This document shows, in pieces, positions 34,220 through 43,252 of a stretch of DNA of 64,000 bases. The position numbers and the translations under genes were made by a program. The notes under the pieces are model-generated. The model saw only the letters and a list, made by a program, of their open reading frames with translations, did no database searches and was not told the DNA's origin. How positions within the stretch are numbered: the stretch's first letter is position 1; each line of letters starts with the position of its first letter. This DNA comes from Bacteroidales bacterium (GTDB lineage: Bacteria; Bacteroidota; Bacteroidia; Bacteroidales; UBA4417): contig JADJGZ010000008.1 in the NCBI GenBank assembly GCA_016707785.1, forward strand, positions 138,164-202,163. Direction: 5' to 3'.

Positions 34220-36163
34220 TTAATGAATTCTATTCAACAAAGGACGGTCAGCATCCTCCATCATCAGGGGAACCATTTCAATCATCACATTACTGGTGTC
34301 TAAACCATAAGCACGCACATCGCTTAATCCAATCTTTGCGAGCAGAGAATAGTTATCCATAATAAACTGATCAATTACCGGGAAATCGAAGTCATAATTT
34401 TGAATTCGCTTAATAATAATGAAACGGAAATCTGCAGGAATATGAAACTGTTTAAGGGATTTGTAATTGGAATCAAGGTTTAATTCGTGATTGGTTACCA
34501 TATCCTTGATGACTTGCATGAAATACAGGTTGACTCTGGGTTGCACTTTGAATCCGATCCTGAATTCAATCCGTATTAGTACTCCCGGAATTAATTTTTC
34601 TACAGAATACTCCATCGTATGCGGGTCGTCACAAATATGCACATGAAGCAGCCAGTACATATCTGCACGCTTTGGTGATTTATTAAAAATGGAATAAATA
34701 ACCTTAGCTTCAATATCAGTTTTTAAATCCGCCCTGGTCAGATAAACCAAATGAGTAGAGTATTTAGGTATAGAATCGTCTTTACTTAAGGCAGTGAGAG
34801 CGTTGTAATGATCTGAAATTTTCACGAAACGTGTGAATCTGTTCTTCAATTGTCTGGCTCTGTACCAGGTAAACATAATAAATGCAATGATTCCAGCCAA
34901 TAGTAATGTGAACCATCCTCCATGCATGAATTTGGTGAGGTTTGCAAGAAGGAACGCACCTTCAATCAGGAAATAGACAGCAGCAAAGCCAATGATCAGG
35001 TAAATCTTTCTATTGATACGTTTCAGGTAAATAATCATTAATAAGGTGGTCATCAGCATGGTGATGGTGATGGCCAGGCCATAAGCAGCTTCCATATTTG
35101 ATGAACTCTGAAAAAGCAAAACTACCCCAATACATGCCAGGAAGAGCAACCAATTAATAGAGGTAATATACATCTGACCTTTCTTATTGGTTGGATAAGT
35201 AATCCTCACTTTTGGCCAGAGATTAAGCTGGATGGCTTCAGAAATAATGGTATAAGAGCCACTGATCAACGCCTGGCTTGCAATAACAGCTGCTGCAGTT
35301 GAAATAAAAACACCCAGGGGGAGAAACCAGCCCGGCATGATGGCAAAAAACGGATTGGGAATCATTTCCGGTGCCATGTTTTGCTGAAGTATCCATACGC
35401 CCTGTCCCAGGTAATTCAGTATCAACGTAATTTTGACGAAGATCCAGCTCAGGCGGATATTATGTAAACCACAGTGACCCAGGTCGGAATAAAGTGCTTC
35501 TGCTCCTGTAGTACAGAGAAATACGGCCCCTAAAAGGATAAAACCGTTCGGATAATTGGCCAGCAGGTCTATTGCATACCATGGATTAAAAGCTTTGAGG
35601 ATGCCTGGATATTGGGATATCTGTGCCAGTCCCAGGATTCCAAGCATACTAAACCAGATAAACATCATGGGACCAAAGGACTTGCCAATAGTAGCGGTGC
35701 CAAATTGCTGGATCAGGAATAAGCCGGTGATGATAGCAATAGCAATAGGAATTATTGAAATTCCATGATATTGCAATTGCAGCCCTTCAACCGCAGAAAC
35801 GACAGTAATAGATGGAGTAATCACCCCATCTGCCAGAAGCGCACTCCCCCCAATGATAGCAATGAGGAAAAGCCACTTTTTCTTCTTTCTTACCAGGGCA
35901 TACAACGCCAGTATCCCTCCTTCACCCCTGTTATCAGCCCGAAGAGTAATCAGGACATATTTAACCGTAGTTTGAAGTGTGAGCGTCCAGATAATACAAG
36001 AAATAGCCCCTAAAATGAAGTTTTCACTAATAGTGTCACCTGCTCCGGCAACAATGGCCTTCATGACATAGAGCGGAGAGGTCCCAATATCACCATAAAC
36101 GATGCCCAGGGTGATAATGATACCGGCAAGGCTCACAGTTGACTTGCCACTGAGAGTTTTCAT
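34220..36163 (-). CDS. kup: KUP-type potassium uptake protein
   Basis: A 647-residue inner-membrane protein of the Kup/HAK family, a proton-coupled K+ symporter. About 12 transmembrane helices fill the first 440 residues, starting GIVYGDIGTSPLYVMKAI, the family signature. LGAISCIIWTLTLQTT and GEGGILALYALVRKKKK follow, and the soluble C-terminal domain (about 450-647) is typical. The upstream gene ends eight bases before it, so it is in an operon with the ArsB/NhaD-like antiporter. Confidence 0.95.
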   Translation of the reverse strand: MKTLSGKSTVSLAGIIITLGIVYGDIGTSPLYVMKAIVAGAGDTISENFILGAISCIIWTLTLQTTVKYVLITLRADNRGEGGILALYALVRKKKKWLFLIAIIGGSALLADGVITPSITVVSAVEGLQLQYHGISIIPIAIAIITGLFLIQQFGTATIGKSFGPMMFIWFSMLGILGLAQISQYPGILKAFNPWYAIDLLANYPNGFILLGAVFLCTTGAEALYSDLGHCGLHNIRLSWIFVKITLILNYLGQGVWILQQNMAPEMIPNPFFAIMPGWFLPLGVFISTAAAVIASQALISGSYTIISEAIQLNLWPKVRITYPTNKKGQMYITSINWLLFLACIGVVLLFQSSSNMEAAYGLAITITMLMTTLLMIIYLKRINRKIYLIIGFAAVYFLIEGAFLLANLTKFMHGGWFTLLLAGIIAFIMFTWYRARQLKNRFTRFVKISDHYNALTALSKDDSIPKYSTHLVYLTRADLKTDIEAKVIYSIFNKSPKRADMYWLLHVHICDDPHTMEYSVEKLIPGVLIRIEFRIGFKVQPRVNLYFMQVIKDMVTNHELNLDSNYKSLKQFHIPADFRFIIIKRIQNYDFDFPVIDQFIMDNYSLLAKIGLSDVRAYGLDTSNVMIEMVPLMMEDADRPLLNRIH

Positions 36164-36171
36164 CAGGCGGA

Positions 36172-37509
36172 TTAGTTCTGGTTTGCGGGTAATTCCTGCG
36201 GAGAAATTGTATTTTCAATGGGTTCCTGCTGCTCGCCACTCTTGTGAGGTGTATGCGGATGCCAACCTACAACCCCCAACATAATGAAAAAGCCCACTAC
36301 ATAGGCTAAAATGACATACCATCCTTCTTTAACATAGTTTACTACGGATCGAAGCTGTGGATACATATTTGAAAGGGCTACCCCTGCTGATGAACCAAAC
36401 CATATCATTGAGCCACCGAAGCCCACTGTATAGGCCAGTATTCCCCAATCATAGCCACCCTGGTCAAGGCAAAGCTTAGTGAGAGGAATGTTGTCAAACA
36501 CAGCAGAAATGAACCCAAGTGAAAATGCAGTCTGCCATGAAGCAGGTGGTAATTCTTCAACAGGCATAAGCGATGCACAGGTTACCAATGCCATCAGGAA
36601 AATTGTCCCCTGGATAGATTTGGGTATTTCATGCCAGGGTGCTTTCCGGATAAATGCGCCTATGAGAATAGCTCCCCATACCCCTAAAGCCGGGAAATCC
36701 AGGAAGTAATTAGTCAGAATTGCTCCGACTAGAATAAAACCAACTATGATGATTCTACCTGTATCAATCTTAACTTTCAAATTTGAATCCTTCTGGATCC
36801 GTTGATATTTATCTTGTTTCTTGGCTGCAAAATAGCCAATGATTAATACAGCAACAATAGCCGCAACATATGCATGTGTTACATCCAAAGGTGATACTCC
36901 ATCAATCCACATCAGGGTTGTGGTGGTATCCCCAACCACTGAGCCTGAGCCGCCGGCATTGCTGGCAGCTACAATACCTGCAAGATAGCCCAGATGGACT
37001 TTCCCTTTGAAAACCACCATGGCGATCGTACCTCCAATCATTGCAGCTGCAATGTTGTCAAGAAAACTGGAGAGTACGAATACCATAAGCAATAAAACCA
37101 GGCCTCCTTTCCAATCATCAGGAAGAATGCTGGGTAATTTCTCAGGAACGCCGGATTCTTCAAAATACTTGGCCAGGATAGCGAAACCAAGCAACAAGCC
37201 TAATAGATTCAATAATATTCGCCATTCCCCTTCTTCATGTTCTGAGCCAATAATATGTTCAATGATAGAATATTCCGGGATGAAGAAATATTTTAGTAAC
37301 AGGATTGCCGCGAGCCCTGTTAAAGCAACATACATGGTTTTATGATGAAATATTGCAACACCAACCAGTGTAAGTGCAAATATCAGAAACTCCAGCCGGA
37401 TGCCAAAAATCATTGGTACCGCACCTATTGTCGCAGCAAAAGTGGAAAAAGGAAGCATTAACAACAGACCAATCAATGTAACTGGAAGAAGGGGTAATTT
37501 TCTTTTCAT
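36172..37509 (-). CDS. ArsB/NhaD-superfamily ion transporter
   Basis: A 445-residue protein with about 11-12 hydrophobic helices, a signal-like N-terminus and two symmetrical halves. GGSGSVVGDTTTTLMWIDGVSP and FDNIPLTKLCLDQGGYDWG are the ion-transporter-superfamily segments that dip into the membrane. It probably exchanges Na+ for H+, as in NhaD, though citrate or arsenite transporters of the same superfamily cannot be excluded. It is immediately upstream of kup; joint ion homeostasis is a reasonable reading. Confidence 0.8.
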   Translation of the reverse strand: MKRKLPLLPVTLIGLLLMLPFSTFAATIGAVPMIFGIRLEFLIFALTLVGVAIFHHKTMYVALTGLAAILLLKYFFIPEYSIIEHIIGSEHEEGEWRILLNLLGLLLGFAILAKYFEESGVPEKLPSILPDDWKGGLVLLLMVFVLSSFLDNIAAAMIGGTIAMVVFKGKVHLGYLAGIVAASNAGGSGSVVGDTTTTLMWIDGVSPLDVTHAYVAAIVAVLIIGYFAAKKQDKYQRIQKDSNLKVKIDTGRIIIVGFILVGAILTNYFLDFPALGVWGAILIGAFIRKAPWHEIPKSIQGTIFLMALVTCASLMPVEELPPASWQTAFSLGFISAVFDNIPLTKLCLDQGGYDWGILAYTVGFGGSMIWFGSSAGVALSNMYPQLRSVVNYVKEGWYVILAYVVGFFIMLGVVGWHPHTPHKSGEQQEPIENTISPQELPANQN

Positions 37510-37678
37510 TTTAGGTAATTTTATGGTTTGGGATAAGATATTTTTAATGAAGTAATTATGGAGATCAACTTTATGGAATCCAATTTTCCGAAAATTATAA
37601 TGAATAGAAAATCAGAGTATTAAGTGAATTATTTTTAATTTTTATGCAGAAAAGCGCCCAAAGGTAATTATTTTTAAA

Positions 37679-38749
37679 TCAGGGGAGGTATATAGCACCG
37701 CCGGAAACATTCTTTTTAGCACCGGTAACACTTGATAAGCTGTTAGGTCTTTCCAGTATTCTCAAAAGTCCCAGGAATGCAAAGATTAATGCTTCCTTAA
37801 AATCAACCACATTTTTTTCAGGGATAACAATTGGGATGGGACTGTGTTCACAGATGCGTTCCACCAGGAATGTATTATGTGCTCCTCCACCGCTTATCAT
37901 CATACTTCCATGTAGCTCCTTACTCATTGATTTTGAGATTTGTATAGCTATATGTTCCACCAGGGTGCGCATCAGGTCTTCGATAGAGATTGCCTGTTTA
38001 AATTCATTTATCAATGGATTCACTTCCATTTCAACCCATTCCCTTCCCAGGGATTTGGGTGGTGACTGAAAATAATAAGGCAGACTATTAAGCTTAGTTA
38101 GTAATTCAGGAACTATTTTTCCTTTAGAAGCAATGATCCCGTCTTTGTCAAAGGCTTCTCCCACCATACCCGCAATCGGGTTTAGAATGAAATTGGCGGG
38201 GCAAATATCGAAAGCAATGCGGTCAGTTCCTTGCCTGAAGGAGATATTTGCGAAACCTCCAAGATTCAGACAGGCACCATAGCTACCGAATAAAAACTCA
38301 TCTCCGATAGGAACCAGTGGTGCACCTTGTCCACCATGCCCGACATCAGAGGTCCTGAAATCACAGATCACCGGGTATCCGCACATGGCTGCAATTGCTG
38401 CACCTTCACCTATCTGGCTGGTATATCCTTTAGCAGGCTGGTGAAAGATCGTTTGACCGTGGCTGGCAACATAATCTACCTTGAAGGGAAATTCCTTCAA
38501 AAAGTCATTCACCAATGATCCCAATAGCTTCCCAAGCGCTGTATGTGTCATTGCATATTCAAGCGCAGAAGATTCCGGCAAACTGCTGAGCCTGGTGTTC
38601 CATTCCTTAGAAAATGGATAAGTCCGGCATGCATTCAATTGAAACGTATATTCTGATTCCTTTATCCTGAAGGTGCAATGTGCCAGGTCCACTCCATCCA
38701 GGGAAGTTCCTGACATAATTCCAATAATATTGAACACTTTATGTTCCAT
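37679..38749 (-). CDS. anmK: Anhydro-N-acetylmuramic acid kinase AnmK
   Basis: A protein of about 356 residues that phosphorylates anhydro-MurNAc during peptidoglycan recycling. The signature GIMSGTSLDGVDLA begins at about residue 10. The ATP/sugar-binding ASHGQTIFHQP, LNLGGFANISF and MISGGGAHNTFL segments are present. The start is taken as the ATG at 38749 (MEHKVFNIIGIMSG), since the seven preceding residues look like read-in. It lies downstream of murF with a 56-base gap on the same strand; both act on the cell wall. Confidence 0.95.
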   Translation of the reverse strand: MEHKVFNIIGIMSGTSLDGVDLAHCTFRIKESEYTFQLNACRTYPFSKEWNTRLSSLPESSALEYAMTHTALGKLLGSLVNDFLKEFPFKVDYVASHGQTIFHQPAKGYTSQIGEGAAIAAMCGYPVICDFRTSDVGHGGQGAPLVPIGDEFLFGSYGACLNLGGFANISFRQGTDRIAFDICPANFILNPIAGMVGEAFDKDGIIASKGKIVPELLTKLNSLPYYFQSPPKSLGREWVEMEVNPLINEFKQAISIEDLMRTLVEHIAIQISKSMSKELHGSMMISGGGAHNTFLVERICEHSPIPIVIPEKNVVDFKEALIFAFLGLLRILERPNSLSSVTGAKKNVSGGAIYLP

Positions 38750-38805
38750 CGGATGTAACTTATCTATCAAGCTTAAGTAGTTGAGAATTCTAAAAAAGTA
38801 AAAAT

Positions 38806-40095
38806 CTACAAAGCATCCAATACCTGTTCCATGCGGATTCCCCTTGAACCTTTCACCAGGATAGTGAAATCATTGAATGCCTTTTCTTTCAGCCACTTAT
38901 GTGCTAAAAAGGCGTCAGGAAATGCAGTAAACAGGGTTCCTGCACATTTCTGAAATTCAGGCCCAACGAGGATCACATTTTCAAAATGGAGTCCGGATAG
39001 CAGCTCTACAATGGCTTTATGTTCTGACTGGCTTTCTTCCCCTAATTCCAGCATATCACCCAGGATAGCCATTTTTCTTGTGGCCTGGATTTTGCTGAAA
39101 TTTTTCAGTGCTGCAATCATACTTGTTGGGTTGGCATTGTAAGCATCCAGTATAATTTTATTTCGGGCAGTGCTGAGGGTTTGTGAACGACTGTTGGTGG
39201 GGGTGTAATCTTCCAGCGCTGTTTTAATCTTTTGATCCGGAACGCCGAAGTATTGCCCGATGCAAATGGCAACCATTACATTTTCGAAATTATAATCCCC
39301 GGTAAGCTGGGTTTGGATTTCGAGGCTCTGATCCTCTTTCTGCCAGCAAACTTCAAGGAATGGATCGGCATTCAAGGTGTAGCCTGATGCATAATCAGCA
39401 GGTTTGGTGCCATAACTTACCCGTTTAAGGTCCGTGGATAATTTCCAGAGCAGATCATTGTCACTGTTAACAAAGGCTGTCCCGGCTGAATGCTGAATGT
39501 GCTGATATAACTCATTTTTTGTGCGGATCACACCTTCAAAGCCCCCGAATCCTTCGAGATGTGCTTTGCCAATATTTGTAATTATTCCGAAAGCAGGATC
39601 AGCAATAGCACATAGCTCGGCTATCTCTCCCGGGTGGTTGGCACCCATTTCAATAATGGCGATTTCAGTATCCAGTGGAGAGGAGAGCAGGGTAAGTGGA
39701 ACACCTATATGGTTATTAAGGTTGCCTTGGGTTGCATGTGACTTAAAATGACTACTTAAAACAGCGTAGATGAGCTCCTTTGTTGTTGTTTTTCCATTGG
39801 TACCGGTAATGCCGATCACCGGGATCTCCCAAGTTGAACGATGATGCCTGGCCAGTTCCTGTAAGGTGAGCAGGACATCATCCACCAGGATTGTCTGTTT
39901 ACCTGCAAAAGCCGGATGATCGATGATTGCATAGGCTGCTCCTTTCGATATGGCATCTCCGGCAAAAGCATTGCCATCAAAATTGTCTCCTTTCAAAGCA
40001 AAAAAGAGGCAGTCCTTGCTGATTTTCCTGGAGTCGGTAACGATATCAGGATATTTCCTGTAGATAGAATAGAGTTCTTCGACTGGTATACTCAT
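38806..40095 (-). CDS. murF: UDP-MurNAc-tripeptide--D-alanyl-D-alanine ligase MurF
   Basis: A protein of about 429 residues. The Mur-ligase P-loop is GITGTNGKTTTKELI. IDHPAFAGKQTILVDDV precedes it, and IIEMGANHPGEIAELCAIA, LNNHIGVPLTL and LDAYNANPTSMIAAL are the MurF-type substrate and ATP segments. It adds D-Ala-D-Ala to complete the peptidoglycan precursor in the cytoplasm. The ATG at 40095 (MSIPVEELYSIY) is preferred over the 14-residue upstream extension. It sits next to gldJ across the repeat element at 40253-40457. Confidence 0.95.
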   Translation of the reverse strand: MSIPVEELYSIYRKYPDIVTDSRKISKDCLFFALKGDNFDGNAFAGDAISKGAAYAIIDHPAFAGKQTILVDDVLLTLQELARHHRSTWEIPVIGITGTNGKTTTKELIYAVLSSHFKSHATQGNLNNHIGVPLTLLSSPLDTEIAIIEMGANHPGEIAELCAIADPAFGIITNIGKAHLEGFGGFEGVIRTKNELYQHIQHSAGTAFVNSDNDLLWKLSTDLKRVSYGTKPADYASGYTLNADPFLEVCWQKEDQSLEIQTQLTGDYNFENVMVAICIGQYFGVPDQKIKTALEDYTPTNSRSQTLSTARNKIILDAYNANPTSMIAALKNFSKIQATRKMAILGDMLELGEESQSEHKAIVELLSGLHFENVILVGPEFQKCAGTLFTAFPDAFLAHKWLKEKAFNDFTILVKGSRGIRMEQVLDAL

Positions 40096-40252
40096 AGCGA
40101 AACTTTTGGCTTGAGTTAATGAAATAGAAAGCTGCAAATTACCAAAAAAAAGAGGTTGTCTCAGAAAGATCTTCTCGTAAAAAAAAGATTTGAGAGTTAA
40201 GCCTGAACTTAGGTCAATATGATAGATACAGACATATGACAGAAGAAATTAT

Positions 40253-40457
40253 CTTGTAACTCCAGCCTTTAGGCTGGGGAAAAGCCACAAAAAAAAGCGG
40301 GGGCCTTTGGGCCTGTTTTTTATTTTGAAAAAGAGAGAAGAAAAAAAAATTTTGGTTGAAAAAAAATTAATTTAGAAAAAAAACAAACCAAATCTTGGGG
40401 GGCCTGAAGGGCTTTTTTAAAATTATTTAAAACCCAGCCTGAAGGCTGGGGTTACAG
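40253..40457. repeat. Nested inverted-repeat element, copy 2
   Basis: Outer arms at 40253-40279 and 40431-40457 (inverted) are CTTGTAAC plus the CAGCCTTTAGGCTG palindrome. Inner arms near 40299-40315 and 40397-40412 hold GGGCCTTTGGGCC and GGGGCCTGAAGGGC. The core is A/T-rich with runs of A and G and has no gene. The layout matches 18384-18663 although cores and lengths differ (205 versus 280 bases). The remainder of the gap 40096-40553 holds the terminator at 40503-40539 and nothing else I recognise. Confidence 0.75.
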
Positions 40458-40502
40458 GATTGAATTTAAAACTGGTTTCAGCCTATAAGACTAGTGAATA
40501 CC

Positions 40503-40539
40503 AAAAAAAAACCCATCCGTTTGCAGGATGGGTTTTTTT
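40503..40539. terminator. Bidirectional terminator downstream of gldJ
   Basis: AAAACCCATCC and GGATGGGTTTT form a perfect stem around a seven-base loop (GTTTGCA), with A-runs on one side and T-runs on the other. It lies 15 bases beyond the gldJ stop and so ends its minus-strand transcript. Confidence 0.9.
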
Positions 40540-40553
40540 AAGAAAACTAAAAT

Positions 40554-42035
40554 TTATTTTCCACTTCCGGGGGAGGAGCCGCCAACGCGACCCATTGCAC
40601 AACGGAAGCCTATAAAGTTGGTTGATTTGTCTTCATCAAGGAAACGACGGGCAGCAGGACTCATATAAAATGCCGGGTCTTTCCATGAACCGCCTTTGAA
40701 TACCCTGGCTTTATCGCTGATCAGGGAAGTCATACCATATTCATACATTTTCTGAGTCGTATTCTCTTCTTCACTCTTCTGTGCCCAATCAACTCCAACC
40801 AACGACTGGTAATCACCGTCAAGGTAGTTGATGTTATTTGCTTTCCTGTAATTGAACCTTCCGAGTGCTTCTTCTTCAGTTACTTCCCTGTATTTGATCC
40901 TGCCAAGACTGTCTTTAGGAACGAGATACCCTTCGGCATCAGTTACCCTTGTCTGGAATACGTTACCACGATAAGGTGCGAAATCGCTCATATCTTCAAA
41001 GCTCAGGGGACGATATACATCGAGTACCCATTCGCTTACATTACCGGCCATATTATACAGGCCATAATCATTTGGCCAGTATGAACCAACTTCTGATGGG
41101 ATTTCAGCCCCGTCATTCAGGTTACCTGCAACGCCCATATAGTCACCACGGCCTCTTTTGAAGTTAGCAACAAAGCTGCCATAATACTTTTTATCATCGG
41201 TGCGGAGGATTGTTCCATTCCATGGATATATGCGACGTTCAACAATTCTTTCGAAATGTGTATTGCCAACGAGGCCATAGGCAGCAAATTCCCATTCAGC
41301 TTCTGTTGGGAGGCGGTATTTTGGAAGCAGGATACCATCTTCAACTCTTACCCTGCGTTCGCCGGTACCGTTGGGGTTCAGGTCACGTAAAGGTTTATTG
41401 ACGAGTCCGTCGTATTGTCCGGCAAGATAGGATTCAGTATTGAAATTATTTTCATTTTTCTGAGCAGGGTCAAAATCAAGAATACCACGTTTGATCAGCA
41501 GCATTTCATTTACCCTGTCGGTTCTCCAGAGGCAATAGTCGCTGGCCTGGGTCCAGGAAATCCCGACAACAGGATAGTTTCTGTAAGCAGGGTGCCTGAG
41601 GTATGTTTCAACCAGTGGCTCATTGTAGGCCAGTTTCTCACGCCAAACTAAGGTATCAGGAAGTGCTTTCCGGTAAACTTCCGGGTAATTGGTTCCAAAT
41701 ACACGGTTTAACCAATACAGGTATTCAACATAATCAAGGTTGGATACTTCGGTTTCATCCATATAGAAACTGGGAACAGTAACCCTGCGGGGAATATTGT
41801 TCCATTCGTACATAGGATCATCACTCATGCGACCCATTGTAAAAGTACCGCCTTCTATAAAGACAAGACCGGGGCCGGTTATTGGCTCGCTGTAAGGAAC
41901 GACTTCAAAACCTCCGTTTTTGGGGTCATTGTAATCCCATCCTGTGCTTCGGGATGTTTCCTTGGAGCAGGAAGAGAGCAGAGTAAAAACTGCTGCAAAT
42001 AAAGCCAATGTTGTAATCTTGCTGTATTTTGCCAT
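40554..42035 (-). CDS. gldJ: Gliding motility/T9SS lipoprotein GldJ
   Basis: A 493-residue outer-membrane lipoprotein (lipobox LLSSC, Cys23) with a formylglycine-generating-enzyme (FGE/SUMF1) fold. IEGGTFTMGRMSDDP, RRVTVPSFYMDETEVSNLDYVEYL and YRLPTEAEWEFAAYGLVG are family hallmarks, and FRCAMGR ends the fold. The GDYMGVAGNLNDG insert and SRSTGWDYNDPKNGGFEV near the lipid anchor fit GldJ better than GldK. GldJ supports the GldKLMN motor and T9SS in Bacteroidota. In the flavobacterial gene order gldJ sits next to porU and porV, as here. No catalytic copper/cysteine pair is expected, since the members act structurally. Confidence 0.88.
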   Translation of the reverse strand: MAKYSKITTLALFAAVFTLLSSCSKETSRSTGWDYNDPKNGGFEVVPYSEPITGPGLVFIEGGTFTMGRMSDDPMYEWNNIPRRVTVPSFYMDETEVSNLDYVEYLYWLNRVFGTNYPEVYRKALPDTLVWREKLAYNEPLVETYLRHPAYRNYPVVGISWTQASDYCLWRTDRVNEMLLIKRGILDFDPAQKNENNFNTESYLAGQYDGLVNKPLRDLNPNGTGERRVRVEDGILLPKYRLPTEAEWEFAAYGLVGNTHFERIVERRIYPWNGTILRTDDKKYYGSFVANFKRGRGDYMGVAGNLNDGAEIPSEVGSYWPNDYGLYNMAGNVSEWVLDVYRPLSFEDMSDFAPYRGNVFQTRVTDAEGYLVPKDSLGRIKYREVTEEEALGRFNYRKANNINYLDGDYQSLVGVDWAQKSEEENTTQKMYEYGMTSLISDKARVFKGGSWKDPAFYMSPAARRFLDEDKSTNFIGFRCAMGRVGGSSPGSGK

Positions 42036-42064
42036 TGGTATAAATGGTTGATTTCAATTATTAA

Positions 42065-43063
42065 CTAAAAACGCGGGCATTTTATTGCCTTGTACTTAAA
42101 TTCTTTTCTTGGACAATCGAATTGCCATGCAAGGGATACTTCGTGAGCACCACCTGAATTGATGGCAACTTTTGAGACTGTGAAGTCGAAGCTATAGCCG
42201 ATCTTGAACCTGGGCTGCTGAAATCCGAGCAGGACAATAAGAGCATCCGGATTTTCAAAGTTGTGCCTGAACCACAATCCGCTGACAAATGGGAAGAAGT
42301 TTACATACATCCCGGCATTCAGCTGATGGAAGTTCCCTTGTTGCATATAAATGATGTTCGGGGAAAAGGAAAGGTCTTCGATATCTCCACCTTGTAATCC
42401 TTGTTGCTGGTCGAAAATGGCACCGGCATGCACCGTAATTTTCATATCGAGCCGATTGGTGTTCCCAACATAAAAAGCCATATCAGGCATTGTGATATGA
42501 TGAAGGGCTGCACCTAAATAAAGTCTTTCTTTATATCCTGCGAGAAATCCGGCAGCAAAATCCACTTCTCCGATATTAAAACGGGAAGGAGGATTTTCGG
42601 AGGGTGAAGAAGGCAGAATCTCCCCTGTTCCGGGAATAATCTGGTCCTCAAAAACAAGTTTGTCCCAATTCAGGTGGTATTGAAGGTATCCTGCCTGAAG
42701 GGCAGCATTGATGACGATTGAACGGGAAGCCTGCAGACGGAAACTATAGATACCGCTACCGCTTAACATATTAACTGCTCCCTGCCCAGCAGCATCTGCC
42801 ATGGCAATAACGCCAATTCCACCGGAAAGGGCATCAAAGTGCTGGTCATAAGCCGCACTGTAACTAACATAACCTTTATAGATACCAGGCCATTGATTCC
42901 TGTAATTGAGGGTAATCCTGGGACAAATTTTTGACCCTGCTAATGCAGGATTCAGATAGATAGGATTAGCATAGAATTGCGAAAATGCAATATCCTGTGC
43001 CTTGGCTTCTATGATTGCCAGGCAGGATACCAATAACGTAAATATGAATGTTTTCAATTGCAT
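42065..43063 (-). CDS. PorP/SprF-family T9SS outer-membrane protein
   Basis: A 332-residue barrel protein with signal peptide (cleavage after AKAQ). The start of the mature chain, DIAFSQFYANPIYLNPALAGS, is the PorP/SprF signature, and RITLNYRNQWPGI and ASRSIVINAALQAGYLQY follow. In P. gingivalis and flavobacteria these proteins contact the T9SS ring or adhesin cargo such as SprB. It is 29 bases downstream of... transcriptionally upstream of gldJ on the same strand, and diverges from the two porU genes. Confidence 0.93.
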   Translation of the reverse strand: MQLKTFIFTLLVSCLAIIEAKAQDIAFSQFYANPIYLNPALAGSKICPRITLNYRNQWPGIYKGYVSYSAAYDQHFDALSGGIGVIAMADAAGQGAVNMLSGSGIYSFRLQASRSIVINAALQAGYLQYHLNWDKLVFEDQIIPGTGEILPSSPSENPPSRFNIGEVDFAAGFLAGYKERLYLGAALHHITMPDMAFYVGNTNRLDMKITVHAGAIFDQQQGLQGGDIEDLSFSPNIIYMQQGNFHQLNAGMYVNFFPFVSGLWFRHNFENPDALIVLLGFQQPRFKIGYSFDFTVSKVAINSGGAHEVSLAWQFDCPRKEFKYKAIKCPRF

Positions 43064-43146
43064 TTTGCGAGGCCAATATTACAAAATATTTGCATTACAG
43101 ATACAACCATTTCCAAAATTCCTGTACCAACAATATTACAAATCAG

Positions 43147-43170
43147 AAACCGTTTTTTATGAAACGGTTT
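43147..43170. repeat. First hairpin in the porP/porU intergenic region
   Basis: AAACCGTTT and AAACGGTTT pair perfectly (9 bp) around a six-base loop. A short T-run follows on the plus strand, but no plus-strand gene ends here, so it is either a leader structure of the porU transcript or a protein-binding palindrome. Confidence 0.6.
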
Positions 43171-43189
43171 TTCTCAGAATTTTAGCTGG

Positions 43190-43222
43190 AACTTTTAACG
43201 TTTCATTGGTAAACGAAAAGTT
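43190..43222. repeat. Second hairpin in the porP/porU intergenic region
   Basis: AACTTTT-CGTTT and AAACG-AAAAGTT pair with a two-base bulge around CATTGGT. It ends about 20 bases before the Shine-Dalgarno-like GGAGG at 43242-43246, so it could affect translation of the first porU. Confidence 0.55.
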
Positions 43223-43252
43223 ACTTCTATTGTTATATAACGGAGGTAAAAA

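Noticed and set aside
40141..40175. Half-terminator near murF start (GAGGTTGTCTC)
   Set aside because: Only one arm resembles the terminator at 18793; no complementary arm follows.
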